From Gemmatimonadaceae bacterium (GTDB lineage: Bacteria; Gemmatimonadota; Gemmatimonadetes; Gemmatimonadales; Gemmatimonadaceae), in NCBI GenBank assembly GCA_014379205.1, contig JACMME010000029.1, forward strand, positions 1 through 38,505: 38,505 nt of DNA, read 5' to 3'. Shown here piece by piece: positions 1-7,215 of this stretch (its first letter is position 1; the number at the start of each line of letters is the position of its first letter). The notes under the pieces were generated by a model that saw only the letters and a list, made by a program, of their open reading frames with translations, made no database searches and was not told the DNA's origin. The position numbers and the translations under genes are program-made.

Positions 1-386
1 ACCGGACCGAGATCGACAAGCACATCCTTGCGATTGAATCGGACGGCGGCGTTTTCGAGCCGAGGGGCTTTGGCTTCACTGGGTCGGACTCTGCGTTCGC
101 AGTCATGAGTCAGATCGCCTCACTGCTGAAGCGGATTGGTGCGGGCGAGCTTACTCGAGGAGGTGGTGGAGCGGACATTGGGCCCATCATGGCCATGGGC
201 GTCCCCGGCATGGGGCTGTTGGTCGATGGAACCCGATACTTCTGGTATCACCACACCGACGCGGACACCGTGGACAAGCTCGACCCGAAAGAGGTGGCGA
301 AATGCGTCGCCGCAATGGCGGTGATGGCATACGTCGCGGCTGATATGCCCGAAGTTCTTGTGCGGGGAGCTGCTGCAAGCCCTTAG
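1..386 (+). CDS. M28-family metallopeptidase, C-terminal part (cut by window edge)
   Basis: The gene enters from the left edge; its first complete codon is at base 3 and the stop is TAG at 384-386. The visible 127 residues match the C-terminal half of a zinc M28 aminopeptidase/carboxypeptidase Q-like enzyme. An AIESDGG segment carries a metal-binding acid, and a WYHHTDADTVDKLDP segment holds the last His ligand and the usual family ending. A GPIMAMGVPGMGLLVDG stretch between them fits the substrate-pocket loop of the family. Such enzymes hydrolyse peptides, normally after export; the signal peptide and the first metal ligands would lie outside the window. A weak end-of-gene AGGAGG sits at the stop codon, but no start follows at proper spacing. 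The family call is firm; substrate and exact subfamily are not determinable. Confidence 0.85.
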   Translation, partial: RTEIDKHILAIESDGGVFEPRGFGFTGSDSAFAVMSQIASLLKRIGAGELTRGGGGADIGPIMAMGVPGMGLLVDGTRYFWYHHTDADTVDKLDPKEVAKCVAAMAVMAYVAADMPEVLVRGAAASP

Positions 387-468
387 GAGGCAATCGGGGT
401 CGCCGAAGGGGGCTAAAACAAGGTCGCGAAGGCGCAACGAATTGGGGAGTCGCTCGTCTATTTCGGTG

Positions 469-3400
469 ATGCCGCTCCCCCGTTCACTCCGGTTGCACGC
501 AGGCGTGACCCTCGCGCAGATCGTCTGCGGTCTTACCATTGCGTACTTCGCGTTTATCGCCGCCACCGGCGGTCACGCGGGCACGATTGGTGACGTCCTG
601 ATGTCTGCGCAAGTGGTGCTGGCGCTGGTTGTTTACGCGCGCGCTACTGACCGTGCTCGCGGAACTCGCCGCATGCTTTTCGCGGGACTCGCGGGTTCCG
701 CGACATTCGCCGCGCTTGGCCATGGATGGTGGGCTGTTCTTGGTCTGGTGGGGCGTCCCCTCTCACCTGGAGCGGCAGCTGTAGCTGGTCTTGCCGCGCA
801 GATCTGCATTTTCGTGGGCTTCGCTGCCGCACTTGCTCGCCAGCGAACCCGCCTGCGGTTCGAGGTACTCGCCGACGCACTGCTTCTGGTCGTCGCGGCT
901 GCGATCATGATTGTCCAGCTCGAGGCGGCTACACCTCTGAACGCCGGAGGAAGCGGCATCATTCGCTTCGCACCGGTCGGCTGGAGCATCGTCTCGGAAG
1001 GAAGTCTGATACTGATCGCCTTGCTCCTTGCGCTTCATGGCGACGTCCTGGGACGGCGAATGGCGACCGGCTTTGCGTTGGGAACTGTCTTTCTGGCCGT
1101 CGGAAACGTTCTGTTCAGCAGGGCACCGCTCTTCGCGAACCCGCGCATAGAATTCACAGCCGCGATTCTGTGGTCGCTCGCCACGCTTTCCTTTGTCTGG
1201 TCCGCTCGATCGGTAGTGACGGGGCCAAAAGCCGCCCTGCGGTCTCTCGCTCCTACAACCGAGGTCCCCGTCTTTTCGCGCGACTCAGCGCGTATCCGCA
1301 TAATCGCGATCGTGGCTGCCATCCTCATCGTCATGGGATCAACGGTGGTTGGTCTCGCAAGCCATGATAACGCGCCGGGTCTCGCCTTTGCCGTCGCAAT
1401 CTTCGGCGTCGTACTCGCTGCCCGAACGGGTCACGCGCTCTGGCTCAGCCAGCGCTCCACGACCGAGCTGGAACGCACCGTCGTAGCCGAGCGAGAAGTT
1501 TCGGCTACGCTGGAATTCAAGGTCGTGGAGCGAACGGAGGCTCTCGGGGAGGCGCAGCGGGTACTACAGCGAATGTGGACACTCGGTCAACAGATAGCCT
1601 TCGAGCTAAACTCCGATCGCGTGCTGGAACGGTTCATCGAAGCCGTTGTGGACGTAGTGAGGGCGGACGCGGCAGCGATCGCCCTCACCACCGATGCCGA
1701 CACATTGCGAATCGAGCATGCGACTGGTCCAGCCTTGCCGCTGCGCGGCAAGACGTTCGCGATACGTGATTCTCTGATGGGAAGAGCAACACTTTCGGGC
1801 AAGCCGGCTCGCTACGAGAACATCTTCGACTGCAAGGATGGCCCCTCCCCCGCCACGGCCCTCCTCATGGCCGACCCAGTGCGCGGCGTAGCCATCATTC
1901 CACTGTTACGCCGCGGGGAGCGGATTGGTGCGATAGCTGTAGGCTCGCGCGCGCCTCGGCTTTTCTCGGACGCGGAGGTGGCCAGGCTGGAAACGCTTGC
2001 CGATCTCCTCGCAGTCGCGCTCGCGAACGCCGAGCTGGTCGAAACCTTGAGGCAGGCCGAATGGCGCTTCCGCACACTCTTCCGTGCCGCGCCAGACGCC
2101 GTGCTCACGATGTTCGAGAGCGGACGCATTCGCGAAGCGAACGATGCCGTTCGCGACGTCCTCGGCGTGTACTCGCTGCAGGCGATAGGCCGCACGCTGG
2201 ACGAGTTCGCCGTTCCAGCGGACAGAGAACGGGTCAAGCTCGAGCTTGCACGGGCTTTCGCAGGTGAAGCGGTCCGATTCGAGGCACGATTTCAGCGCGA
2301 AGGCGCAGTTCACACGCTTTCCCTTGCCGCACGACTTCTCCCCGAAGCCTCACCGCCTACCGTCCTCTGCGTCGGACGCGACGTTACGGCCGAGCGAGAC
2401 ATGCGCGCGCGGCTGGTTGAAACCGAGCGGCTCGCCGCCGTCGGACAACTGGTTGCGGGCGTCGCGCACGAGGTGAACAACCCGCTCAGCACCATTAGTG
2501 CTTTCGCGCAGCTGCTTCTTCGCGATGGCGGATTGTCAGCGGACCAGCGTGAATCGCTGGACGTGATTCAGGGCGAAACCGTACGGGCCAGTCAGGTCGT
2601 AAAGGATCTCCTCACCTTCGCTCGCCGCAGCGAAAGCCAGCCTCAGCCGCTGGATCTCAACGAGCTCATAGAGCGCACTGTCCGCGTGAGCGGTTACGAG
2701 CTTGGTGGCAAGCATATCGTGGTGCACACCACGCTCGCGCCGCTATTGCCGTCCGTGTATGGCGACCCCCGGCAGTTGCAGCAGGTGATTCTCAATCTCG
2801 TCACGAATGCCGTGCAGGCGATGGCGGCCGACGGCTCGGGCACACTCCGGATCACTTCGCGCACGGAGCGAGACAAGGTGGTGCTAGAGGTGGCTGACAC
2901 CGGGCCCGGTGTTCCGGAGCGGGCTCGCGCTCATATTTTCGAGCCGTTCTTCACTACCAAGAGCGAAGGCACCGGACTGGGACTGAGTGTGAGCTATGGC
3001 ATCGTCACGGCGCACGGAGGCACCATCACCATAGCGAGCACGTCTCGCGACGGCACCGTATTTCGCGTAAGCCTGCCGTGCGATGTAGGTGCGGTTGGTG
3101 AGACACTGAGCGTCGCGCCTGAACTGGTGGAGCCCGCTCTCGAAGGTGTCCGGATGCTCTTTGTGGACGACGAACCTTCGCTCCGAAGCGCCATGGTTGC
3201 GTTCGGAAAGCTGCGACGCATGTCAGTGACTACCGCGCAGGATGGGCAAGCTGCCCTTTCATTCACGTGCAAGCAGGAATTTGACATAGTTATCTGTGAC
3301 CTGCGAATGCCTGGTATGGATGGTCCCACATTCTTCGAGGTGTTGAGCAGGGAGAATCCCTCGCTGGCCAGCCGCACTATCTTCATGACCGGAGATGTTG

Positions 3401-3546
3401 TGGGAGAGTCGAGTCGCCGCTTTCTCGACAGTACCAGCCAGCCCGTGCTATCGAAGCCATTCGACTTTGAAAAGCTGGAAGAGGCAGTCCTCGCTCTTAT
3501 GACGGAGAGCCAGGAAGCGGCGATCGTCGGGTCGGACACGGGCTGA
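469..3546 (+). CDS. membrane hybrid histidine kinase (multi-TM, GAF, PAS, HisKA, HATPase, receiver)
   Basis: Sensor kinase of about 1025 residues. Residues 10-325 form roughly eight or nine hydrophobic helices, followed by a signalling coiled coil (328-377), a GAF domain (about 381-525), a PAS domain (530-644), HisKA with phospho-acceptor His667 in VAHEVNNPL, HATPase (about 764-872; N-box LNLVTNAVQAM, G boxes ADTGPGVPE and GTGLGLS), and a C-terminal receiver (894-1013) with acidic FVDDEP, phospho-Asp944 in CDLRMPGMDG, a conserved Thr and Lys in LSKPF. The receiver makes it a phosphorelay hybrid; no partner response regulator or phosphotransfer protein is adjacent. I prefer the ATG at 469: the possible in-frame extension to 358 overlaps the peptidase gene and uses rare-looking AGG/AAA/ACA codons, while hydrophobic sequence begins soon after 469. 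The GAF/PAS ligand is unknown. Confidence 0.9.
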   Translation: MPLPRSLRLHAGVTLAQIVCGLTIAYFAFIAATGGHAGTIGDVLMSAQVVLALVVYARATDRARGTRRMLFAGLAGSATFAALGHGWWAVLGLVGRPLSPGAAAVAGLAAQICIFVGFAAALARQRTRLRFEVLADALLLVVAAAIMIVQLEAATPLNAGGSGIIRFAPVGWSIVSEGSLILIALLLALHGDVLGRRMATGFALGTVFLAVGNVLFSRAPLFANPRIEFTAAILWSLATLSFVWSARSVVTGPKAALRSLAPTTEVPVFSRDSARIRIIAIVAAILIVMGSTVVGLASHDNAPGLAFAVAIFGVVLAARTGHALWLSQRSTTELERTVVAEREVSATLEFKVVERTEALGEAQRVLQRMWTLGQQIAFELNSDRVLERFIEAVVDVVRADAAAIALTTDADTLRIEHATGPALPLRGKTFAIRDSLMGRATLSGKPARYENIFDCKDGPSPATALLMADPVRGVAIIPLLRRGERIGAIAVGSRAPRLFSDAEVARLETLADLLAVALANAELVETLRQAEWRFRTLFRAAPDAVLTMFESGRIREANDAVRDVLGVYSLQAIGRTLDEFAVPADRERVKLELARAFAGEAVRFEARFQREGAVHTLSLAARLLPEASPPTVLCVGRDVTAERDMRARLVETERLAAVGQLVAGVAHEVNNPLSTISAFAQLLLRDGGLSADQRESLDVIQGETVRASQVVKDLLTFARRSESQPQPLDLNELIERTVRVSGYELGGKHIVVHTTLAPLLPSVYGDPRQLQQVILNLVTNAVQAMAADGSGTLRITSRTERDKVVLEVADTGPGVPERARAHIFEPFFTTKSEGTGLGLSVSYGIVTAHGGTITIASTSRDGTVFRVSLPCDVGAVGETLSVAPELVEPALEGVRMLFVDDEPSLRSAMVAFGKLRRMSVTTAQDGQAALSFTCKQEFDIVICDLRMPGMDGPTFFEVLSRENPSLASRTIFMTGDVVGESSRRFLDSTSQPVLSKPFDFEKLEEAVLALMTESQEAAIVGSDTG

Positions 3547-3703
3547 TAGCTGATCGCTGATAGCAGGGTGGCACGTGGGAGTTGGCAGCGGAGCAACTTG
3601 TGTGTTTGCAGGTGGCCAGCCGGCAACTGCACAGAGCGAATTGCGGGAAAGTCTGTAGATTTATACATCCTGTCCGCAGTTTCCCGCCCATCAGCTATCA
3701 GCC
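3541..3703. repeat. intergenic inverted element with GCTGATA-type heptamer arms
   Basis: The left arm at 3541-3564 consists of 7-nt units GGCTGAT, AGCTGAT, CGCTGAT, AGC. Bases 3541-3554 are the exact reverse complement of 3690-3703 (14 bp). Inside lies a second perfect 8-bp inverted pair, GCGGGAAA at 3643-3650 with TTTCCCGC at 3680-3687. The left arm overlaps the last codons of the kinase gene. The element lies between two co-directional genes. See the heptamer finding for the wider family. Confidence 0.75.
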
Positions 3704-3712
3704 ATTCCCTAA

Positions 3713-4156
3713 ATGCGCACTTCAAGCATCATAGCCGCCGCTGTGCTCGTAGTATCAGTCGCAGCTTGCCGGACCGCGTCTCCTCGCGCCGAATATCTCA
3801 CTCCTTACGGGCAACCTACCCGTCCATTCTCGCCGGCCGTGCGAGTTGGAAACATGCTGTACCTGTCAGGCCAGATCGGCACGGGCGCGGATGGAAAGCT
3901 CGTTGAGGGAGGAATCGGGCCGGAGACACGTCAGACCATGGAAAACATTCGGGATGTACTAAATCGCACCGGGTCATCCATGGACCGCGTTGTGAAGTGC
4001 ACGGTGATGCTTGCGGATATGCGCGAATGGGATGCGATGAACGTCGTATACGCGCCATATTTTCCAGTGCACAAACCCGCCCGTAGCGCGCTCGGCGCTA
4101 GCGGGCTCGCGCTAAATGCGCGAGTCGAAATTGAATGCTGGGCGGTGGTGGGGTAG
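3713..4156 (+). CDS. RidA/YjgF-family protein with lipoprotein signal
   Basis: Protein of 147 residues. Residues 24-147 are a RidA (YER057c/UK114) domain, the fold that hydrolyses reactive enamine/imine intermediates from PLP enzymes. The key pair is present: Arg124 in KPARS and Glu139 in VEIE, spaced 15 residues as Arg105/Glu120 are in E. coli RidA. Unlike the usual cytosolic form it has an N-terminal hydrophobic stretch ending in the lipobox V-A-A-C (Cys19), so it is probably a periplasm-facing lipoprotein. It is monocistronic, flanked by repeat elements on both sides and convergent with the M48 protease. Domain identity is certain; whether it keeps deaminase activity outside the cytoplasm is unknown, and it may have another ligand. 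Confidence 0.88.
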   Translation: MRTSSIIAAAVLVVSVAACRTASPRAEYLTPYGQPTRPFSPAVRVGNMLYLSGQIGTGADGKLVEGGIGPETRQTMENIRDVLNRTGSSMDRVVKCTVMLADMREWDAMNVVYAPYFPVHKPARSALGASGLALNARVEIECWAVVG

Positions 4157-4174
4157 GACCTGAGGATGGGAATA

Positions 4175-4260
4175 GGATTGCGGATTGCGGACCAACCGAG
4201 AGCGGAGCATTACCGTGACTCGCACATCGTAGTTAATCCGCAATCCGCAATCCGCAATCC
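4175..4260. repeat. intergenic inverted element with GATTGCG heptamer arms
   Basis: The left arm 4175-4191 and right arm 4237-4260 are tandem copies of the 7-mer GATTGCG and its reverse complement. They flank about 45 nt of unique sequence that ends in GTAGTTA, a remnant resembling the inner units of the larger element at 8514. It lies between the convergent RidA and M48 genes, where it could also end transcription from either side, although no T-run follows. Confidence 0.8.
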
Positions 4261-4278
4261 GTCACATCTGGCCCTTCC

Positions 4279-5100
4279 CTACTTCAAATACTTAAGCACG
4301 TTTTGCTGAAACCGATCTTCGGCAGTCTCACCACCACTACCCCCGGTTTGCGCGATCAGCGCCTCGAGCCGCTGCATCCGGTTCTCCGGATTCGGATGTG
4401 TGCTAAAAAACTCCGATTGGCCTCGCGCTCCACCCGCTTCGGCCAGCACCTGCATTAGTCGCATCATTCCGCGTGGGTCGTAATCCGCGTCCTGCATGAA
4501 GACGACGCCGAGCGAGTCGGACTCGAGCTCGTCCTGGCGACCGTATTTCATGTTGACCGCCTGTCCCACAACGGCCGCAACCTGCTGCGCGCTCAGGTCT
4601 CCCGTACCGACTCCGACAGCCCCGATGAGTCCCTGAGTGAATTGCGCTTTGGCCATGTGTTCGGCGCTGTGCCGTCCAACAACGTGACCAACTTCATGCC
4701 CCAGTACTCCGGCGAGCTGCGCTTCGCTGGATAGGCGCCGCAGCAGGCCGACGGTAATGAAAATCTGGCCTCCGGGCAGTGCGAACGCGTTGATGGTTTC
4801 CGGATCCGCAAGCAGATGGAAGTTGTAGCGATACGGACTCTTCGCTGCAGCGCTTCGAGAGACGACGCGCTCGCCCACCGCCGCGACGTAGTCGTCCACC
4901 ACCGCATGATCGATTGCTCCGCCGAACTGCTGAGCCATTTCCGGCGCCGACTGCAGTCCCAGCGCAATTTCCTGCTCCGGGGTAATGCTTATACGCTGCA
5001 CCTCGCCGGTCACTTCATTTGTGGATCGCTGGGTGAAGTACGTAACCGCACTGAAAAGAGCGATCACGATTGCGATAATGAGTCTTGGACTTTTACGCAT
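4279..5100 (-). CDS. M48-family membrane-anchored/exported zinc metalloprotease
   Basis: Protein of 273 residues. A hydrophobic segment at about 5-22 gives a signal anchor or signal peptide. The peptidase domain contains the zinc motif HEVGH (His135-Glu136-His139) inside GHEVGHVVGRHSAEH and the third ligand region DELESD (Glu191). A SITPEQEIALG segment before it and the NAFALPGGQIFITVGLL strand match the BepA/Oma1/YcaL-like branch that handles outer-membrane or envelope protein quality control. A C-terminal STHPNPENRMQRLEAL motif is typical of that branch. I use the ATG at 5098-5100 (GGGAG about 9 nt upstream on this strand) rather than an upstream in-frame start at 5172, because the hydrophobic segment starts directly after it. 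There is no TPR domain, so it is shorter than BepA. Convergent with the RidA lipoprotein gene. Confidence 0.9.
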   Translation of the reverse strand: MRKSPRLIIAIVIALFSAVTYFTQRSTNEVTGEVQRISITPEQEIALGLQSAPEMAQQFGGAIDHAVVDDYVAAVGERVVSRSAAAKSPYRYNFHLLADPETINAFALPGGQIFITVGLLRRLSSEAQLAGVLGHEVGHVVGRHSAEHMAKAQFTQGLIGAVGVGTGDLSAQQVAAVVGQAVNMKYGRQDELESDSLGVVFMQDADYDPRGMMRLMQVLAEAGGARGQSEFFSTHPNPENRMQRLEALIAQTGGSGGETAEDRFQQNVLKYLK

Positions 5101-5163
5101 GATGCTGCTCCCGTTCTGTCGAATGGTCGCGGGAATTCCGCGTATGCGAAGTGAAAGCAAAAC

Positions 5164-5321
5164 AGGGACCAAGGATCAGGGACCAGGAACCAGGCACCAG
5201 GAGAACGGGAAATGGAACAGCCACAGTTGCTTCTGTCGCCTTAAAGGCTCTAGCCCTTGTTCCTTTGTGCCTTGTTCCTTGTTCCTGGTGCCTGGTCCCT
5301 GATTCCTGGTGCCTGGTCCCT
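5164..5321. repeat. divergent-intergenic inverted element with ACCAGGC-type heptamer arms
   Basis: The 323-bp gap 5101-5423 between divergent genes is mostly this element. The left arm 5164-5201 reads as heptamers AGGGACC, AAGGATC, AGGGACC, AGGAACC, AGGCACC, AGG. The right arm 5254-5321 reads CCCTTGT ... TCCTGGT, GCCTGGT, CCCTGAT, TCCTGGT, GCCTGGT, CCCT, nearly all in 7-nt register. The two arms are imperfect reverse complements around a core of about 52 nt. No clear promoter was recognised in the remainder of the gap. Confidence 0.8.
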
Positions 5322-5423
5322 TCTACCCAGTCCGTCACCTCGCCCCTTGACACAAAGTCCTCACCCTTGCACTGATTTCTCCGAGATCCCGTTCTTCTCT
5401 CCTGGGAATTCTGAGGTTGCCGA

Positions 5424-5699
5424 ATGAGCGACAAAGCGGTGCTCTTCGTCGTTTCTCTCTTCGTCATAGTGCTCGCAAGCGCGCTCGTAGCCGTATGGCG
5501 TTTACGAAAGCATGCTGCGCAAAAGGTGGACGCCGAGCGCCGAATGGGAGCTGCGCTGGAGGAGCTCAATAAACTGACCGCAAGGCTGCGGGCGGAACAG
5601 ATCAAGCGCGATGCTGGTCTGGATCCGGGCTCCATTAAAGCCGGGGACGCGGCGGCATCGGACGCTGGAAATTCAGTTAACTGGAAGGAGAACAAGTGA
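5424..5699 (+). CDS. small membrane-anchored coiled-coil protein, unknown function
   Basis: Protein of 91 residues with one transmembrane helix at about 6-26, then a charged amphipathic stretch (about 28-62, KVDAERRMGAALEELNKLTA) that looks like a short coiled coil, and a polar disordered tail. I recognise no family. It is the first gene of a compact operon. A strong GGAAGGAG ribosome site lies near its end, and its stop TGA overlaps the GTG start of the OsmC-family gene, so the two are translationally coupled. A role linked to the next gene, for instance anchoring or scaffolding, is only inference. Confidence 0.7.
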   Translation: MSDKAVLFVVSLFVIVLASALVAVWRLRKHAAQKVDAERRMGAALEELNKLTARLRAEQIKRDAGLDPGSIKAGDAAASDAGNSVNWKENK

Positions 5700-6190
5700 G
5701 CGCGCTGTACACATCGATAGTTCATGTCGGCAAAGTCGCGGGCGTTCATCGACGAGCGACGCTGCCAACTGGCGAGACAATGGAAATGGGCGTGCACGGT
5801 CCCATAGCAAAGCACTACAAGCTTGATACCGCGTCGCCGCTCCCTCTTCCGGTAGACTACATAGTCGCGGCAACCGCGGGCTGAATGCTCGGAACACTCA
5901 ACGGCGCACTGGAGGTGCGCGGGCTGAAGTTACCGGCAGCGGCAATCGCCGCCACGGCGCAAGGCGAAAATAGTGTTGTAGACGGCATCATCAGGCTTAC
6001 CGAAATCCGCGTCGCATACCGGTTGCGCATTCCGGCAGCGAACCGGGATTTAGTGGAGCGCGCTCTGTCGAAGCATCAGGAGAAGTGTCCAACCGCAGCG
6101 TCTTTATCCGCTTCGGTCCGCATTTCCTGGACAGCGGAAATCGAGGAGACAAGCTCCCTCACGCCTCCCACGGGGACCCCCGGCATATGA
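5696..6190 (+). CDS. OsmC-family protein, probable selenoprotein (TGA = Sec63)
   Basis: Read through TGA at 5882-5884, this frame gives one continuous 164-residue OsmC/Ohr-fold protein. OsmC and Ohr are thiol peroxidases with two redox cysteines. Here the second is present (Cys131, EKCPTAASL), and the first, in the motif after DYIVAATAG, is the TGA at residue 63. The 68-residue spacing is close to that of family members. The frame stays open with normal codon use for 101 codons after the TGA and contains family-like VDGIIRLTEIRV and RISWTAEI segments. A hairpin 20 nt downstream fits a bacterial SECIS. The start is GTG with GGAAGGAG six bases upstream, overlapping the previous stop; the end overlaps the esterase start as ATGA. 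Alternatives are a nonsense mutation or sequencing error at a TGC/TGT codon, or two separate genes. No sel gene lies in the window, so Sec insertion is unproven here. Confidence 0.75.
5904..5920 (+). promoter_or_regulatory. candidate bacterial SECIS hairpin
   Basis: Perfect 6-bp stem GCGCAC / GTGCGC closing the 5-nt loop TGGAG (5910-5914), inside the coding sequence just after the in-frame TGA at 5882-5884. The TGA-to-loop distance is 25 nt, and a G occupies the second loop position. Both fit the known general layout of SelB-bound bacterial SECIS elements. A six-pair hairpin can occur by chance in GC-rich coding DNA, so the support comes from its position relative to the TGA. Confidence 0.6.
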
Positions 6191-7197
6191 TTGCGTTTAT
6201 GGTCATGGCGCTACTGGTGCTTCCTGGCCGAAGCGGTACCGTTCAAACCGATTCACTCTGGTCGCCATCGCTGGGCGTCAAGAAGCAATATCTCGTATAC
6301 CTGCCGTCATCGTACGCCAGCAATTCGGCACGCCGCTACCCGGTAGCCTTCTATCTGCACGGGCTTTGGGGTGATGAATGGAATTGGGTGAAACTTGGCA
6401 AGCTGGATTTGGCCATGGATTCCATCACGCGCCATTGTGATCCTCCGCGCGCCAGCCGCGTGACATGCGAGCGGGAGATGATCGTGGTAATGCCCGACGG
6501 CGACGATGGCTGGTACACGACATGGAATACGCTCGTTAACCTCGCGGATTGCCAGCGGAACCCAACCGGGAGAAAGGAGAGCAGTGCATCATATTGCGTC
6601 CCCTGGCCGCACTACGACGATTACATTGCAAGGGACCTGGTAGCGCATGTTGATTCCACTTATCGAACTATTGCACTTCGTGCGCATCGCGGAATAGCAG
6701 GTTTGAGTATGGGGGGCTACGGCGCGTTCACTTTGGCGCTCCGCTACCCTGATGTCTTTGCGGCAGCAGCGAGTCATTCCGGTGTTCTTTCACCGCTTTA
6801 CGGGGGGCCGAGGCCGTTCTCGCTGCCGGTGCGCTACGCTACTGACATGGGGAGTCTGCGCGCGGGGTGGGGGGATTTCTGGCCCTGGATCTACCCCGCG
6901 TTCGGCAAGGATACCGCCGGTTGGGCTGCGCGCGATCCGGCGAGGCTTGCGAAGAAGCTTGCGACAGGGACGCAGGGGACGCAGCGGATGCCCGCGCTGC
7001 GCTTTGACAGCGGCAAGGATGACAAGCTCGTCATAGATGGCAACCGAGCCCTGCACGCCGAGCTGTCCGCAATGGGGATCAAGCACCAGTTCGTCGAATG
7101 GCCTGGTGAGCACGATTGGGATTACTGGAAGTCGCACGTTCCAGAGAGTTTGACGTGGCTCGCGAGTATCATCGGCGCGCCCGCCGAGCGGCCGTAA
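6187..7197 (+). CDS. secreted alpha/beta-hydrolase, esterase-D/putative esterase family
   Basis: Protein of 336 residues of the putative esterase (PF00756-like) alpha/beta-hydrolase family. A short N-terminal hydrophobic signal (1 to about 19) indicates export. Nucleophile Ser174 lies in GLSMGG, an acid cluster at Asp274-Asp279 (FDSGKDD), and catalytic His309 in GEHDW; FYLHGLWGDEWNW forms the oxyanion-loop region. Relatives hydrolyse acyl esters such as short-chain or S-formylglutathione-like substrates, or acetyl groups on polysaccharides; the substrate here is not evident. I chose the ATG at 6187, which overlaps the OsmC-family stop as ATGA and starts directly at the signal peptide. A longer frame from 6085 would lie inside the OsmC coding region. 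The overlap implies co-translation with the OsmC-family gene. Confidence 0.85.
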   Translation: MIAFMVMALLVLPGRSGTVQTDSLWSPSLGVKKQYLVYLPSSYASNSARRYPVAFYLHGLWGDEWNWVKLGKLDLAMDSITRHCDPPRASRVTCEREMIVVMPDGDDGWYTTWNTLVNLADCQRNPTGRKESSASYCVPWPHYDDYIARDLVAHVDSTYRTIALRAHRGIAGLSMGGYGAFTLALRYPDVFAAAASHSGVLSPLYGGPRPFSLPVRYATDMGSLRAGWGDFWPWIYPAFGKDTAGWAARDPARLAKKLATGTQGTQRMPALRFDSGKDDKLVIDGNRALHAELSAMGIKHQFVEWPGEHDWDYWKSHVPESLTWLASIIGAPAERP

Positions 7198-7215
7198 TGC
7201 ACAAGGAGAAGTACA

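Noticed and set aside
358..468. N-terminal extension of the histidine kinase to the ATG at 358
   Set aside because: It overlaps the peptidase gene, has no ribosome site, and uses codons atypical for the window; conserved hydrophobic sequence begins after 469.
4175..4260. All heptamer elements being simple rho-independent terminators
   Set aside because: Most lack a T-run after the right arm, and several lie between divergent genes or upstream of single start codons.
5101..5172. Longer start for the M48 protease at 5172
   Set aside because: The extra residues precede the signal helix and run into the repeat element; the ATG at 5098-5100 has a good ribosome site.
5885..6190. A separate gene starting with the ATG right after the TGA at 5882
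   Set aside because: It would begin in the middle of an OsmC domain and lack the first half of the fold; the upstream half alone also makes no domain. One gene with a recoded TGA is simpler.
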